A DNA stretch of 64,000 nt, from the NCBI GenBank assembly GCA_016342685.1, contig JAEINU010000011.1:36699-100698 (forward strand). Reading direction: 5' to 3'. The stretch's first letter is position 1. Every line of letters begins with the position of its first letter. Below are positions 55,285 through 64,000 of the stretch, piece after piece. The stretch comes from Bacteroidales bacterium (GTDB lineage Bacteria; Bacteroidota; Bacteroidia; Bacteroidales; UBA12077). The notes beneath the pieces were generated by a model. That model searched no databases and was not told where the DNA came from. It saw nothing but the letters and a program-made list of their open reading frames with translations. The position numbers were made by a program, and so were the translations under genes.

Positions 55285-55332
55285 GGATAATTGATGGTTA
55301 AAATATCTTAAAAACTATCAATTATCCTTTTT
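55285..55332 (+). terminator. Terminator after the MMPL gene
   Basis: GGATAATTGATGGTT pairs with AACTATCAATTATCC (one mismatch), with a 13-base loop and five T following. Strong intrinsic-terminator shape. Confidence 0.8.
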
Positions 55333-55358
55333 CAAATTTTAACTAAATAAAGAATAAG

Positions 55359-55898
55359 ATGTTTGATTTAGATTTTACAATAAAAAATGCTTGGTTATTA
55401 AGTTTTATATTTTTATTGGTTTCATATCTGCCTATATTTTTTGGAGGAAAAGGAGCAAAACGCTTAGTGGATTTTTCTTGGATGAATAAACGGGGTAAAC
55501 GATTGTCGATTTTAATTATGGTGCTTTTTATATTTATGGTTGTTGTTCCTGTTTTTTTTGAGATAACAAATAAGCCAGAACTGCTTATATTAGGTTTTAC
55601 CTTTTTTACTATTGGCTGTATTTTTATTTTAATCAGCTACCTAAATTATTTCACCACACCTTTGGGGAAATTAATTACAAAAGGAATGTATCGTATTTCT
55701 CGAAATCCTATTTATGTATTCTCATCAATTACTCTTGTTGGAATTGCCATTTTAAGCGAATCATTTTTATTCGGATTATTGTTACTCTTATATTTAATGA
55801 TTCAACACCCTGTTATAAAAGAAGAAGAACGATTTTGCGAAGAGAATTTTGGAAAGGAATATCAAAAATATAAAAAAGGAACAAGACAATACCTGTGA
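55359..55898 (+). CDS. Isoprenylcysteine/phospholipid methyltransferase-like membrane protein
   Basis: 179 residues with five helices. The C-terminal block YRISRNPIYVFSSITLVGIA, then HPVIKEEERFCEENFGKEYQ with KYKKGTRQYL, is the ICMT/PEMT (phospholipid methyltransferase) signature that binds SAM and ends in RxY. It probably methylates a lipid or isoprenoid-type substrate in the inner membrane, in keeping with the lipid-type neighbours. The substrate is unknown. Confidence 0.82.
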   Translation: MFDLDFTIKNAWLLSFIFLLVSYLPIFFGGKGAKRLVDFSWMNKRGKRLSILIMVLFIFMVVVPVFFEITNKPELLILGFTFFTIGCIFILISYLNYFTTPLGKLITKGMYRISRNPIYVFSSITLVGIAILSESFLFGLLLLLYLMIQHPVIKEEERFCEENFGKEYQKYKKGTRQYL

Positions 55899-55981
55899 AA
55901 AAACTCATTGTAAAACTAGGTTAAGTGGGATTTTATTCAACTTAGCTGATACTAAAAAAGGTTCGATTAATACTGAAGTTT

Positions 55982-57199
55982 ATGATTAAAGTTATATTTG
56001 AAATACTGATAGTTTGTGCAGAAAATGCTTTTTTGCAAGTTGGTGTTTTTGTTGGGGCTGTACTCTTGCTCTTTGGGTTAATAAATTATAAACGTCAAGG
56101 GAAATTTGTGCAATCGCTAGAGAATTCCAAAAGGTGGCAGCCTGTATTTGGTTCTTTATTAGGATTGTCGCCCGGTTGTGGAGGAGCTATTTTTGTAATG
56201 CCACTCTACTTAAAAGGTACAGTTACCTTTGGTACGGTAGTCGCTACATTGATTGCTACCATGGGCGATTCAGCTTTCGTACTCATCTCAACTTTCCCAA
56301 AGAAATATTTGCTGGTATCCTTAATAAGTATAATCGTGGCAATAATAACAGGCTATGTTGTTGATAAATTAAATATCGATAAGAAATTCACACATAGAAA
56401 AAAGGTCTTACTAAACAAGTTGGAAAAGAAAAAAATTCAACATGAAACTTTGGAAAAAGGACTTATAACAAAAGGTTATCATCAGAATTGCATGTATCAT
56501 ATCGGACATAAAGAAGGTGATAATATTGATATTCTTTTGCATCATCACCAAAAACAAGAATCTAAATGGGCACACACATTTACCCATAAATATGCTTATA
56601 AAGTTTTTTGGGTCCTTGCAAGTATTGGATTAATACTAGGTATGTTATTGCTTTTTCAGATTAATGTAAATACAAGCCTGAAAATTCCTCATTTGGGGTT
56701 CATTATTGGTATTGCTGGAACACTGTTTTCGGCAGTATATATGATTATCAATAAAAAGCTTGTAAAAAATGATACGCACGAAGAAGAGGAAAGTAAGATA
56801 TTCTCATTGAAAGAAACCTTGATACACAGTGCAGAAGATACCGCTTTTGTAAATACATGGGTGTTTGTTGCTTATATAATCTATGAAATAGCAGTTTATA
56901 CTGTTGGTGGAGAACCAGTTGTTCGCGAATGGATGACTTCTGCTGGTGTTATTTCAGTAATAATAGGTGCAGCAATAGGTTTAATCCCCGGATGTGGACC
57001 TCAAATAATTTTTGTATCCCTTTATTCGCAGGGCATGTTACCTTTTGCTGCTTTACTCGCAAATGCCCTTTCGCAAGATGGCGATGCCTTATTTCCATTG
57101 CTTGCAATTGATAAAAAATCATCTTTAATCGCAACAATCATAACAACGATCCCTGCTTTGTTAGTTGGGCTTGCTGTTTATTATTTATTTAATGGATAA
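55982..57199 (+). CDS. Putative manganese transporter (duplicated permease)
   Basis: 405 residues with about ten helices in two related halves. Each half carries a GCG motif: LSPGCGGAIFVMPLYLKG (near 58) with ATMGDSAF, and LIPGCGPQIIFVSLYSQG (near 335) with SQDGDALFPL. This duplicated pattern is that of the putative manganese transporter family (once called arsenic efflux). A central loop is His-rich (HHHQKQESKWAHTFTHKY). The metal is not proved. Confidence 0.75.
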   Translation: MIKVIFEILIVCAENAFLQVGVFVGAVLLLFGLINYKRQGKFVQSLENSKRWQPVFGSLLGLSPGCGGAIFVMPLYLKGTVTFGTVVATLIATMGDSAFVLISTFPKKYLLVSLISIIVAIITGYVVDKLNIDKKFTHRKKVLLNKLEKKKIQHETLEKGLITKGYHQNCMYHIGHKEGDNIDILLHHHQKQESKWAHTFTHKYAYKVFWVLASIGLILGMLLLFQINVNTSLKIPHLGFIIGIAGTLFSAVYMIINKKLVKNDTHEEEESKIFSLKETLIHSAEDTAFVNTWVFVAYIIYEIAVYTVGGEPVVREWMTSAGVISVIIGAAIGLIPGCGPQIIFVSLYSQGMLPFAALLANALSQDGDALFPLLAIDKKSSLIATIITTIPALLVGLAVYYLFNG

Positions 57200-57204
57200 A
57201 AAAT

Positions 57205-57825
57205 ATGCAGAAAATTCTTATAACATATTATTCAGAATCTGGTTCTACCGAAGAAATTGCTAAAATAATACTTAATACAATAACAAATTATGATGTGGAT
57301 TTATTAGAAGTTGGTAAAGTTCAGCACCTAAATTATGACGGAATTTTTATTGGTACACCAAATATATACGGTAAACCAGCTCCAGAAATCATTAAATTTT
57401 TAAAAAAGAATAATGATAGACTTGCGACTAAATCCATTCATCTTTTTTTTACCTGTATGGCTTGTTATTTAGATAATGAAATGAAAAACTACCAACTTGA
57501 AATATTTACAGACAGTAATATCGCAAAAAATATCAATGTTTTGGAGAGAATGAATTCGTGGGAAAAGAGTCATGCTGTATCCACATATCTGAGTAATTTA
57601 AATATAATAGCACCTAAACTAACCATAGCATCAATCGCTTTTTTCAAAGGCCGTTTAAGGTTTCGTAGTTTAAGTTTTATCAATAGTTTAATAATGCGAA
57701 TGATTTGTTTAATAAACAGAAACGTTGAACAAGGAGATTTTTACAAACCACAGGATGTTGAAACATGGACAAAACAAATCGATTTTTTTTGCCGAATTAT
57801 TAATAGGAACAATATTACAAAATAA
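57205..57825 (+). CDS. Flavodoxin-domain protein (HemG-like outline)
   Basis: 206 residues. The flavin loop YYSESGSTEEIAKII lies at 8-22; FIGTPNIYGKPAPEIIKFLK near 48 and LFFTCMACYLDN near 80 follow the flavodoxin and HemG (protoporphyrinogen oxidase) plan. The C-terminal 60 residues (from FKGRLRFRSLSFINSLIMRM) are basic and hydrophobic, suggesting membrane association. It starts 6 bases after the Mn-transporter gene. A HemG role is possible but not shown. Confidence 0.7.
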   Translation: MQKILITYYSESGSTEEIAKIILNTITNYDVDLLEVGKVQHLNYDGIFIGTPNIYGKPAPEIIKFLKKNNDRLATKSIHLFFTCMACYLDNEMKNYQLEIFTDSNIAKNINVLERMNSWEKSHAVSTYLSNLNIIAPKLTIASIAFFKGRLRFRSLSFINSLIMRMICLINRNVEQGDFYKPQDVETWTKQIDFFCRIINRNNITK

Positions 57826-57853
57826 TAAATATTAACAATAAATATATAGAATT

Positions 57854-58639
57854 ATGAAACATTTAAAATTTAGAATTATGATATTTTTAACCCTATTTGC
57901 AGCAATTGGAGCATCTGCACAAACTCAAAGCGGTCGAGATATTATGCAAAACGTAAAAGACCGTCCCGATGGCGATACCCGTTATTCAGAAATGACGATG
58001 AAACTGATAAATAAACGAAACAGGGTTCGGGAACGAAAAGTAAAATCTTACTCAATGGATATTGGAAAAGATAAGAAAACAATTATGTTTTTTCAGTATC
58101 CGGGTGATGTAAAAGGAACTGGTTTTTTAACATGGGATTATAACGAAATTGGTAAAGACGATGATAAATGGTTGTATTTGCCAGCCATGAAAAAAACTAG
58201 ACGTATTAGTGGTTCTTCAGCTAAGAAAGATTATTTTATGGGAACTGATTTTACTTACGATGATATGGGTAGCCGCAGTGTAGACGAAGATATTCATAAA
58301 CTTATTAAGGAAGAAACTATTGAAGGACACAAATGTTGGATCGTGGAATCTACATCAAAAGACAAACAAGATATCTTCTCGAAGAAAATTACATGGATAA
58401 GACAAGATTGTTTAATTGCGCTAAAGGTTGAATATCATGATAAACTTGGAAAATTGCATAGGAAACTATTGCTATCTGACATTAAAAAAGTAGATGGTTT
58501 TTGGCAAGCACATAAGTTACACATGAGCAATGTTCAAACTATGCATCAAACAGAGATTACAATCGCCAATCCTAAATTTAATATCGATGTAAATGAAGAA
58601 TCCTTTACGGTTTCAAATTTGGAAAGAGGAGATATTTAA
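57854..58639 (+). CDS. LolA-like outer-membrane lipoprotein-sorting protein
   Basis: 261 residues with a signal peptide ending ASAQ. The body ([83 protein letters not shown]) matches the DUF1329/LolA-like 'outer membrane lipoprotein-sorting' family, half-barrel periplasmic carriers of lipids. These occur with MMPL transporters and DUF1302-like barrels, both present in this cluster. Confidence 0.85.
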   Translation: MKHLKFRIMIFLTLFAAIGASAQTQSGRDIMQNVKDRPDGDTRYSEMTMKLINKRNRVRERKVKSYSMDIGKDKKTIMFFQYPGDVKGTGFLTWDYNEIGKDDDKWLYLPAMKKTRRISGSSAKKDYFMGTDFTYDDMGSRSVDEDIHKLIKEETIEGHKCWIVESTSKDKQDIFSKKITWIRQDCLIALKVEYHDKLGKLHRKLLLSDIKKVDGFWQAHKLHMSNVQTMHQTEITIANPKFNIDVNEESFTVSNLERGDI

Positions 58640-58707
58640 GTTTATTATATCGTGGCGTGAATAAAGTAATATGAGATATTGATTTTGCATTATTAATACA
58701 TGATAAG

Positions 58708-59046
58708 TTGAAGAATAGAAAATATATACTTTTTAAAGTTTTTGTCTTAGTGTTTGTTTTTATCAGCCCAATGCTGATAAAAACAACACACTTCTTATAC
58801 GTTCATCATGAGCATTTTTCAATTCCCCGTTCAAACACATTGGTGTATTCTGAATATCATTCTAAATGCCCAATATGTGCTTATGAGACGGTAGATGAGA
58901 TTGAAATTCATATGTCATTTACTCTCGGCAAGCCCGAATTCACATTCAGTTTATTCCTTATTTATGATTTTGTAATTGCCTATATTCATCCATTATATAC
59001 TTTTAATCTGCGTGCACCACCTGTCGTAATATTTTTAAAGAAATAG
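58708..59046 (+). CDS. Diverged small membrane protein with RAPP motif (copy 4)
   Basis: 112 residues from a TTG start, the only in-frame start in the right place. A helix (about 8-27), then HFLYVHHEHF, a CPIC pair near residue 55, a hydrophobic segment (about 78-98), and FNLRAPPVVIF near the end. The HAHPY core is lost, but the plan of helix, His loop, helix and RAPP, and the place directly before a TonB receptor (54 bases), match copies 1 to 3. The CxxC is new. Function unknown. Confidence 0.65.
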   Translation: MKNRKYILFKVFVLVFVFISPMLIKTTHFLYVHHEHFSIPRSNTLVYSEYHSKCPICAYETVDEIEIHMSFTLGKPEFTFSLFLIYDFVIAYIHPLYTFNLRAPPVVIFLKK

Positions 59047-59100
59047 AAAAATATTATTAACAGGTTGGTGATAAAACCCCAACCATAAAAATTTAAATTA

Positions 59101-61326
59101 ATGAAATTAAAATATTTATGGTCTTTCATTATTGTATTTATAATGATTAACCAAGTCGGTTTTGCTCAAAACAGTATAAAAGGTAAAATAACCAACAAAA
59201 CCAATAATCAGCCCTTGCCCTCTGCCAATGTTTATTTGCCAGAGCAACATAAAGGCACCCTAACTGATAATAATGGCATTTACAATATGAATCATTTGCC
59301 AAAAGGAAAGATTAAAATTCAGTTTTCCTATGTAGGTTATAAAACTATTATAAAAACATTATTAATTGAAGATTCCGAAATCATTCTTAATATTGAAATG
59401 GAATCAGCGGTATTACAAGCCGAAGAAGTAGTGGTTTCTGGTGGATCATATACTACTCAGCATCAAAATGCAATAAAAATTGAAATATTAAAAAGCAAAG
59501 ATATAGCAGAAATTGGAACACCATCATTTACCGAAGCTATTGCTAATGTCCCAGGTGTTGATATGATATCAAAGGGCGTAGGAGTTGCAAAACCAGTAAT
59601 TCGTGGTTTATCAATGACCAATATATTAATGCTGAATAATGGCGTAAAACTGGAGAATTTTCAGTTTTCAGAAAATCATCCCTTTCTTATTGATGAATTT
59701 GGAATTGATAGAATTGAGATTATAAAAGGACCAGCCTCCTTACTTTACGGCTCCGATGCTGTGGGTGGAGTCATAAATGTGTTAAAAGAAAAACCCGCCC
59801 CTATTGGAAAAATAATTGGCGATTTTAATACACAATACCATTCTAATACACAAGGCATAGTAAGTAATTTAGGCATTAAAGGCAGCTCCGAAAACTTTTT
59901 TTGGGGCTTACGTGGCGGACTAAAAAGCCATGCCGATTATCGTGACGGAAACGAAGATTATGTGCCTAATACTCGATTTAATGAAAAAAGTTTTAAAGCC
60001 AACGTAGGCCTGATAAAATCTTTTGGACTGTTCCGATTATACTACGATTATAATCAACCCGATTTAGGAATGTGTGTAGGAGATGCCATTGCATTGACAA
60101 CTGAGAATGGAAGAGAAAATAAAATTTGGTATCAAGATTTAACCAATCACCTTATTTCAACCAAAAACACATTGTTCTTTGGGAAATATAAAATAGATAT
60201 GAATGCTGCTTATCAAATGAATAACAGGCGGTTGCAAACCGACAATAATAAACCGTTTTTCGAAATGGTAGATATGGATATGAATACCTTTTCATATGAA
60301 ATAAAGACCTATTTACCATCAAGAATTAATTCAGAATATATTATTGGATTGCAGGGAGCCAATAAAACCAATCGGAATCATGACGCTCCAAGCCATGTAT
60401 TGCCCGATGCCGACGTAAACGATTTATCAGTTTTTGGATTAGTACAACACACTTTTTTCGAAAAACTAAAAATGCAAGCTGGTATTAGATACGATTTTCG
60501 CACAATTTCTACAGTTGCCGAAACAAATAAAGAAGCAATAGATAATGATTATGGAAACATAAGTGCTTCCGTAGGAGCCACATACGAGTTAAATAAACAT
60601 ATTTTATTGCGTGCCAATTTAGCATCGGCACATCGGACTCCAAATATTGCAGAACTAACTCAAAATGGAATGCATGGTTCACGATATGAACAAGGAAATG
60701 CCGATTTAAAATCTCAACGCAGTTACGAAGCTGATTTAAGTGCTCATTTTCACTCAAAATATATAATGGTCGATCTGGCTGGCTTTTATCATAGCATAAA
60801 TAATTACATATTTATAGCCCCAACTAACGATACCATTGCTGGTGGCGATAAAATTTACAGATATTCGCAAACCAATGCTGAAATATATGGAAGTGAACTT
60901 AGTTTAAATATTCTGCCAGTAGATTGGATAAATATTAAAACCACCTATGCTTACTTGCTTGGAAAACAAGATGACGGAAGTAATCTGCCATTTATTCCCC
61001 AAAACAAATTGCGCTTAGAACTTAAATTTCAAAAACAAAAAATAGCATTTATGAAAAATCCATTCGTAAAATTGGGGGGCTTATACGCCGCAAAGCAAAA
61101 CAAACCTGCAATGTTCGAAACCGAATCAGACAGCTACTTTCTATTAAATGCAGGAATTGGAGCAAACTTTAAATGGGCAAATCAATTGCTTGCCATTTCT
61201 ATTCAGGCAAACAACTTATTAAACGAAACTTATATTGACCATTTATCTACCCTTAAAGGCATGGGATATTACAATATAGGCCGAAATATTAGCATAAACA
61301 TAAGAATTCCATTTGGGATAAAATAA
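59101..61326 (+). CDS. TonB-dependent receptor (ZnuD-like group)
   Basis: 741 residues, signal peptide ending VGFAQ. A carboxypeptidase-like domain (about 24-105) precedes a plug with FTEAIANVPGVDMISKGVGV, KPVIRGLSMTNILMLNNGVK and IEIIKGPASLLYGSDAVGGV. The barrel includes ASAHRTPNIAELTQNGMHGS, a motif shared by ZnuD-type zinc/heme receptors, and ends NISINIRIPFGIK. It is the intact relative of the pseudogene at 578-1461. Zn or heme uptake is likely; the preceding small Cys/His protein fits a metal role. Confidence 0.82.
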   Translation: MKLKYLWSFIIVFIMINQVGFAQNSIKGKITNKTNNQPLPSANVYLPEQHKGTLTDNNGIYNMNHLPKGKIKIQFSYVGYKTIIKTLLIEDSEIILNIEMESAVLQAEEVVVSGGSYTTQHQNAIKIEILKSKDIAEIGTPSFTEAIANVPGVDMISKGVGVAKPVIRGLSMTNILMLNNGVKLENFQFSENHPFLIDEFGIDRIEIIKGPASLLYGSDAVGGVINVLKEKPAPIGKIIGDFNTQYHSNTQGIVSNLGIKGSSENFFWGLRGGLKSHADYRDGNEDYVPNTRFNEKSFKANVGLIKSFGLFRLYYDYNQPDLGMCVGDAIALTTENGRENKIWYQDLTNHLISTKNTLFFGKYKIDMNAAYQMNNRRLQTDNNKPFFEMVDMDMNTFSYEIKTYLPSRINSEYIIGLQGANKTNRNHDAPSHVLPDADVNDLSVFGLVQHTFFEKLKMQAGIRYDFRTISTVAETNKEAIDNDYGNISASVGATYELNKHILLRANLASAHRTPNIAELTQNGMHGSRYEQGNADLKSQRSYEADLSAHFHSKYIMVDLAGFYHSINNYIFIAPTNDTIAGGDKIYRYSQTNAEIYGSELSLNILPVDWINIKTTYAYLLGKQDDGSNLPFIPQNKLRLELKFQKQKIAFMKNPFVKLGGLYAAKQNKPAMFETESDSYFLLNAGIGANFKWANQLLAISIQANNLLNETYIDHLSTLKGMGYYNIGRNISINIRIPFGIK

Positions 61327-61339
61327 AGAGTAATAATAT

Positions 61340-61370
61340 GGTTCTGTCGTGCAAAACACGGCGGAACCTT
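61340..61370 (+). terminator. Hairpin between receptor and barrel-protein genes
   Basis: GGTTCTGTCGTG pairs with CACGGCGGAACC (one mismatch and a G-T pair) around a 5-base loop; only three T follow, so it may be a weak terminator or an mRNA-stability element. Confidence 0.5.
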
Positions 61371-61382
61371 TAAATATGAGAT

Positions 61383-62630
61383 ATGAAAACAAATAAAATT
61401 ATAGGAATGGTTTTACTTATAATCATTGGTTTACCATTTGTAACAAGAGCACAGGAATTAAGCCAAATGAAACTTAATGGTTTCTTAGATACCTACCATG
61501 CTGTGCAAAGCAAAAGTCCAAATAATTTTATGAGTTCACGCACACGCCTGCGTACAGAACTGGATATGAAAAAAGGAAAGTCATATATGTTTGCATCTTT
61601 TAATGCTACTTATAACAGTATTCTGCCAGAACAAACTAAGATTGAACTAAGAGAAGCTTTTTTCGAATATACTACCAAAAACTGGGATTTTAAAGCTGGA
61701 CGACAGATTGTTATTTGGGGAATTTCTGATGGGATGCGAATTACCGACGTGGTATCACCAATGGATATGACCGAATTTTTAGCTCGCGATTACGATGATA
61801 TACGGATACCAGTAAATGCAATGAGAGTTAGATATCTAACTCAAAATATGCGAGCGGAATTGATTTTCATTCCTGTTTCATCATTTTTTATTGTACCATA
61901 TCAACCAGAAAACCCATGGTCGGTTTTTCCTTCAAATACAGGAACTTATTTTGATGTGAACATGAATAATACTCCAGAAAAGACTTTAAATAATAGCGAG
62001 TACGGCGGTCGAATATCTTTCTTTTTATCGGGTATTGATTTTAGTATATCGGCACTTCATACATGGAACAAAATGCCTGTTTTTAAAAATCAATTATCAA
62101 CAAATAGCGATACTGTATTTGTTGATGCACTGCACACTAGAATGGATATGCTTGGAGCGGATTTTTCAATGCCGATAGGACAATTTGTAATTCGGGGAGA
62201 AGTTGCAGAATATTTTGGAGAGATCCAATCGCTTAATATGCAGGCAAACAGTAACACTTCTTTAAAACGAAATACCACAAATTTTCTGTTAGGAGTAGAT
62301 TGGTATCCTGGTAATGATTGGACTTTTACCACCCAATATTCGCATAAACTAATCCCTGATTATATTGACATAATAGAAACAAAAGAAAATACAGCATTAG
62401 CCACTCTGGGTATAACGAAGAAAATTTTACGTAGCACTTTGAACTTATCTACTTTCACTTATTTAGATATTACAAACAATGGTTTTTTTAACCGTACAAG
62501 TGCCGATTACTCCTTAACTGACGAAATTCATGTTATGTTGGGCTATGATTGGTTTTATGGCGATAAAGGAATGTTTGGTTTGTATGAAAATAATTCGGAG
62601 GTTTGGTTTAAGGCGAAGTATAGTTTTTAA
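61383..62630 (+). CDS. DUF1302-like outer-membrane beta-barrel
   Basis: 415 residues with a signal peptide ending TRAQ. The middle has FKAGRQIVIWGISDGMRITD, VVSPMDMTEFLARDYDDIRI and RVRYLTQNMRAELIFIPV, the DUF1302 pattern (GRQxVxWGxxDGxRxxDVxSPxD). The rest is a series of beta strands ending in WFKAKYSF. DUF1302 barrels sit in the outer membrane next to DUF1329/LolA-like and MMPL genes, and are thought to move lipids or hydrophobic compounds. It is the last gene before the recombinase. Confidence 0.82.
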   Translation: MKTNKIIGMVLLIIIGLPFVTRAQELSQMKLNGFLDTYHAVQSKSPNNFMSSRTRLRTELDMKKGKSYMFASFNATYNSILPEQTKIELREAFFEYTTKNWDFKAGRQIVIWGISDGMRITDVVSPMDMTEFLARDYDDIRIPVNAMRVRYLTQNMRAELIFIPVSSFFIVPYQPENPWSVFPSNTGTYFDVNMNNTPEKTLNNSEYGGRISFFLSGIDFSISALHTWNKMPVFKNQLSTNSDTVFVDALHTRMDMLGADFSMPIGQFVIRGEVAEYFGEIQSLNMQANSNTSLKRNTTNFLLGVDWYPGNDWTFTTQYSHKLIPDYIDIIETKENTALATLGITKKILRSTLNLSTFTYLDITNNGFFNRTSADYSLTDEIHVMLGYDWFYGDKGMFGLYENNSEVWFKAKYSF

Positions 62631-62991
62631 GTTTGGTAAAGTCTTTAATAGAAACTAGAGTAATTGCATAACTTATTTTCCTAGGAGTAAATGAAATGCA
62701 TTCTATTACATATAATTCAATATACTTGACTCACACAGTCTATATATAGATTTAAAAAATATTGCAGTATGATTCAATACTATACAATGTTTGTCAAGTA
62801 GTGTTCCAGTTATTCAATTACTGATATCTGATCTTGTTAAAGAAAAGTTTACTTTAAAACGAGATGAAAGCTACTAGGTTAAGAAGAGTAATTTATGACT
62901 AAATTGATTTGTCACAATTTGCTAAAGTTTAATTGTACTTAAATATCCGTTTCTATCTTTAATTATTCTTTATTTGCTTCTCAAAAAGCAA
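62631..62991. other. Intergenic region before the recombinase gene
   Basis: AT-rich, no reading frame of note. It must hold the recombinase promoter and could contain a recombination site, but I see no convincing inverted repeat or attachment core. Confidence 0.4.
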
Positions 62992-63918
62992 ATGCGAAGT
63001 TCTATCCAAAATTTTATTTTCCATTGCGAATTTGAAAAAGGTCTAAGTAAATCTACTTTAAAAGCTTACAAAATTGATTTGGAACAATTTTATTCATTTA
63101 TTATTAATGAATATGATAATTTGAGTATTAACCAGATAAATAAACACCAAATTAAAGCATATATCCAGAATATTTCAACCCAAAAAGCAAAAACAACTAA
63201 AAGAAAACTAGCGACATTGAAAGCAATGTTTAATTTTTTAGAATTTGAAGAAGAGTTAGAAATAAATCCATTTCGCAAAATAAAAATCAACATAAAAGAA
63301 CCTCAAACGTTGCCTGTAGTTCTAACATTAGATGAGGTTGGGTCTGTTCTAAAAATGGTCTATAATAAAATGTATGAAATTAAAAACCTGGATTCCATGT
63401 ATTATAAACAAACTGTTAGAGATATTGCAATTATTGAATTGCTATTTGCAACAGGAATAAGAGTTTCTGAATTATGTAATTTAATGTTTATTGATGTCTG
63501 TAGTGAATTTACATCCATTATCGTTAACGGAAAAGGAAATAAACAACGGGTTATTGGAATTAGCAATAATGATACTAAAAACATATTAAAAAAGTATTAT
63601 GGATTATTTCAAGATCAAATTCATAACACTGGCTATTTTTTTATAAATAGAATAGGTAAAAGACTATCAGAACAATCTGTTAGGTTTGCAATTGACAAGT
63701 ATTGTAAAGAATTAAAGTTTAATAAGAAAGTGACGCCCCATGTCTTTCGTCATTCTTTTGCTACATTGCTTCTTGAGGAAGATGTTGATATTAGATATAT
63801 TCAGAGTTTATTGGGTCATAGCTCAATAAACGTCACTCAAATTTATACACATGTTAGCTCAAAAAAACAAAAGGATATAATCTTAAATAAACACCCAAGA
63901 AAACATATTCATATTTAG
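62992..63918 (+). CDS. Tyrosine recombinase (XerC/D-type integrase)
   Basis: I start at the ATG giving [10 protein letters not shown] (308 residues); a TTG six codons earlier is possible. The SAM-like N-terminal DNA-binding domain (residues about 1-100) is followed by the catalytic domain with Arg in [12 protein letters not shown] (near 155), [11 protein letters not shown] (near 249, His and second Arg), [15 protein letters not shown] (near 275-287, His and the nucleophile Tyr). All catalytic residues appear present. Its size and core fit XerC/D-like phage or capsule-locus recombinases. It lacks the extra helix of integron integrases. Confidence 0.9.
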   Translation: MRSSIQNFIFHCEFEKGLSKSTLKAYKIDLEQFYSFIINEYDNLSINQINKHQIKAYIQNISTQKAKTTKRKLATLKAMFNFLEFEEELEINPFRKIKINIKEPQTLPVVLTLDEVGSVLKMVYNKMYEIKNLDSMYYKQTVRDIAIIELLFATGIRVSELCNLMFIDVCSEFTSIIVNGKGNKQRVIGISNNDTKNILKKYYGLFQDQIHNTGYFFINRIGKRLSEQSVRFAIDKYCKELKFNKKVTPHVFRHSFATLLLEEDVDIRYIQSLLGHSSINVTQIYTHVSSKKQKDIILNKHPRKHIHI

Positions 63919-63954
63919 TTCTCGAATAAAGGATAACTATTTATTATAAGTTAT

Positions 63955-64000
63955 ATGATAAATCGATTAGATGAAAGAAAATATTTAAGAGATATTTTTG
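63955..64000 (+). CDS. Start of an unidentified gene, cut by the window end
   Basis: An ATG starts MINRLDERKYLRDIF and runs off the end of the window. Fifteen residues are too few to name a family, and a start further downstream cannot be excluded. Confidence 0.3.
   Translation, partial: MINRLDERKYLRDIF

Noticed and set aside
59063..59084. Stem GGTTGG / CCAACC as a terminator before the receptor
   Set aside because: Short stem with no T-run; it could be a weak mRNA structure only.
62974..63918. Integron integrase
   Set aside because: The catalytic core is shared by all tyrosine recombinases; the extra integron helix is not seen and no attC-like sites follow.

Overview
The window is AT-rich DNA from a member of the Bacteroidota, most likely an anaerobic or microaerophilic Bacteroidales-type organism. 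The evidence is several TonB-dependent receptors with N-terminal carboxypeptidase-like domains, surface lipoproteins with an acidic run after the lipid-bearing cysteine, type IX secretion (T9SS) C-terminal sorting domains, and an hmu locus built around the CobN-like protein HmuS. Almost all of the window is envelope, metal and cofactor acquisition. No tRNA, rRNA or CRISPR array was seen.

Layout. (1) 1-2.7 kb is a decay zone: the 3' end of a radical SAM gene, a TonB-receptor pseudogene that runs into an IS110-type transposase remnant, and a cysN relic. (2) 2.7-13.3 kb is a minus-strand vitamin B12 uptake region. A cobalamin riboswitch (about 13.34-13.15 kb) leads a membrane protein, a Cys-rich CWC protein, a DUF4465 protein, other secreted proteins, a BtuB-like receptor and a BtuG-like beta-propeller lipoprotein. 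An alpha/beta hydrolase follows. (3) 13.6-17.8 kb is a heme-type module: a small His-rich membrane protein, a HmuY-like lipoprotein, a TonB receptor and an OB-fold lipoprotein. (4) 17.9-33.9 kb is the hmu superlocus: a second small His-rich protein, DUF6686, flavodoxin, DUF2023, a DUF2249 gene with a premature stop, DUF1858, DUF2325, a 45-residue ORF, hmuR, hmuY, hmuS, two membrane proteins, an ExbB-like channel, a DUF2149 ExbD-like protein, a hemerythrin-type protein with a LuxR regulator, and two unknowns. The reading is surface heme capture, TonB import and iron removal by HmuS, with flavodoxin as possible electron donor and iron/NO sensing attached.

(5) 33.9-35.4 kb (minus) is a DUF1007/NicO pair, a likely metal permease. 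(6) 35.7-39.2 kb is a partly duplicated cassette: an AraC regulator, a promoter and an EFR1-type ferredoxin, then a decayed AraC copy, the same promoter and a metallo-beta-lactamase-fold protein. (7) 39.4-44.5 kb holds TetR, a heterodimeric ABC exporter and a CDF metal exporter. (8) 44.5-47.9 kb is a minimal SufC/SufB pair separated by a GNAT and an AhpD-like gene. (9) 48-50 kb has an internally deleted class I aldolase relic, gpmA and an O-methyltransferase-like gene. (10) 50-62.6 kb has two more small His-rich proteins, each directly before a TonB receptor, around an MMPL/RND transporter, a phospholipid-methyltransferase-like protein, a putative Mn transporter, a flavodoxin, a LolA-like protein and a DUF1302-like barrel. 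(11) The window ends with a tyrosine recombinase.

The best candidate for something undescribed is the family of small two-helix His-rich proteins at 13605, 17877, 49996 and 58708. They share an exposed His segment and a C-terminal R-A-P-P motif, and each leads a TonB-receptor module. They look like a receptor-associated metal-handling or energising accessory.
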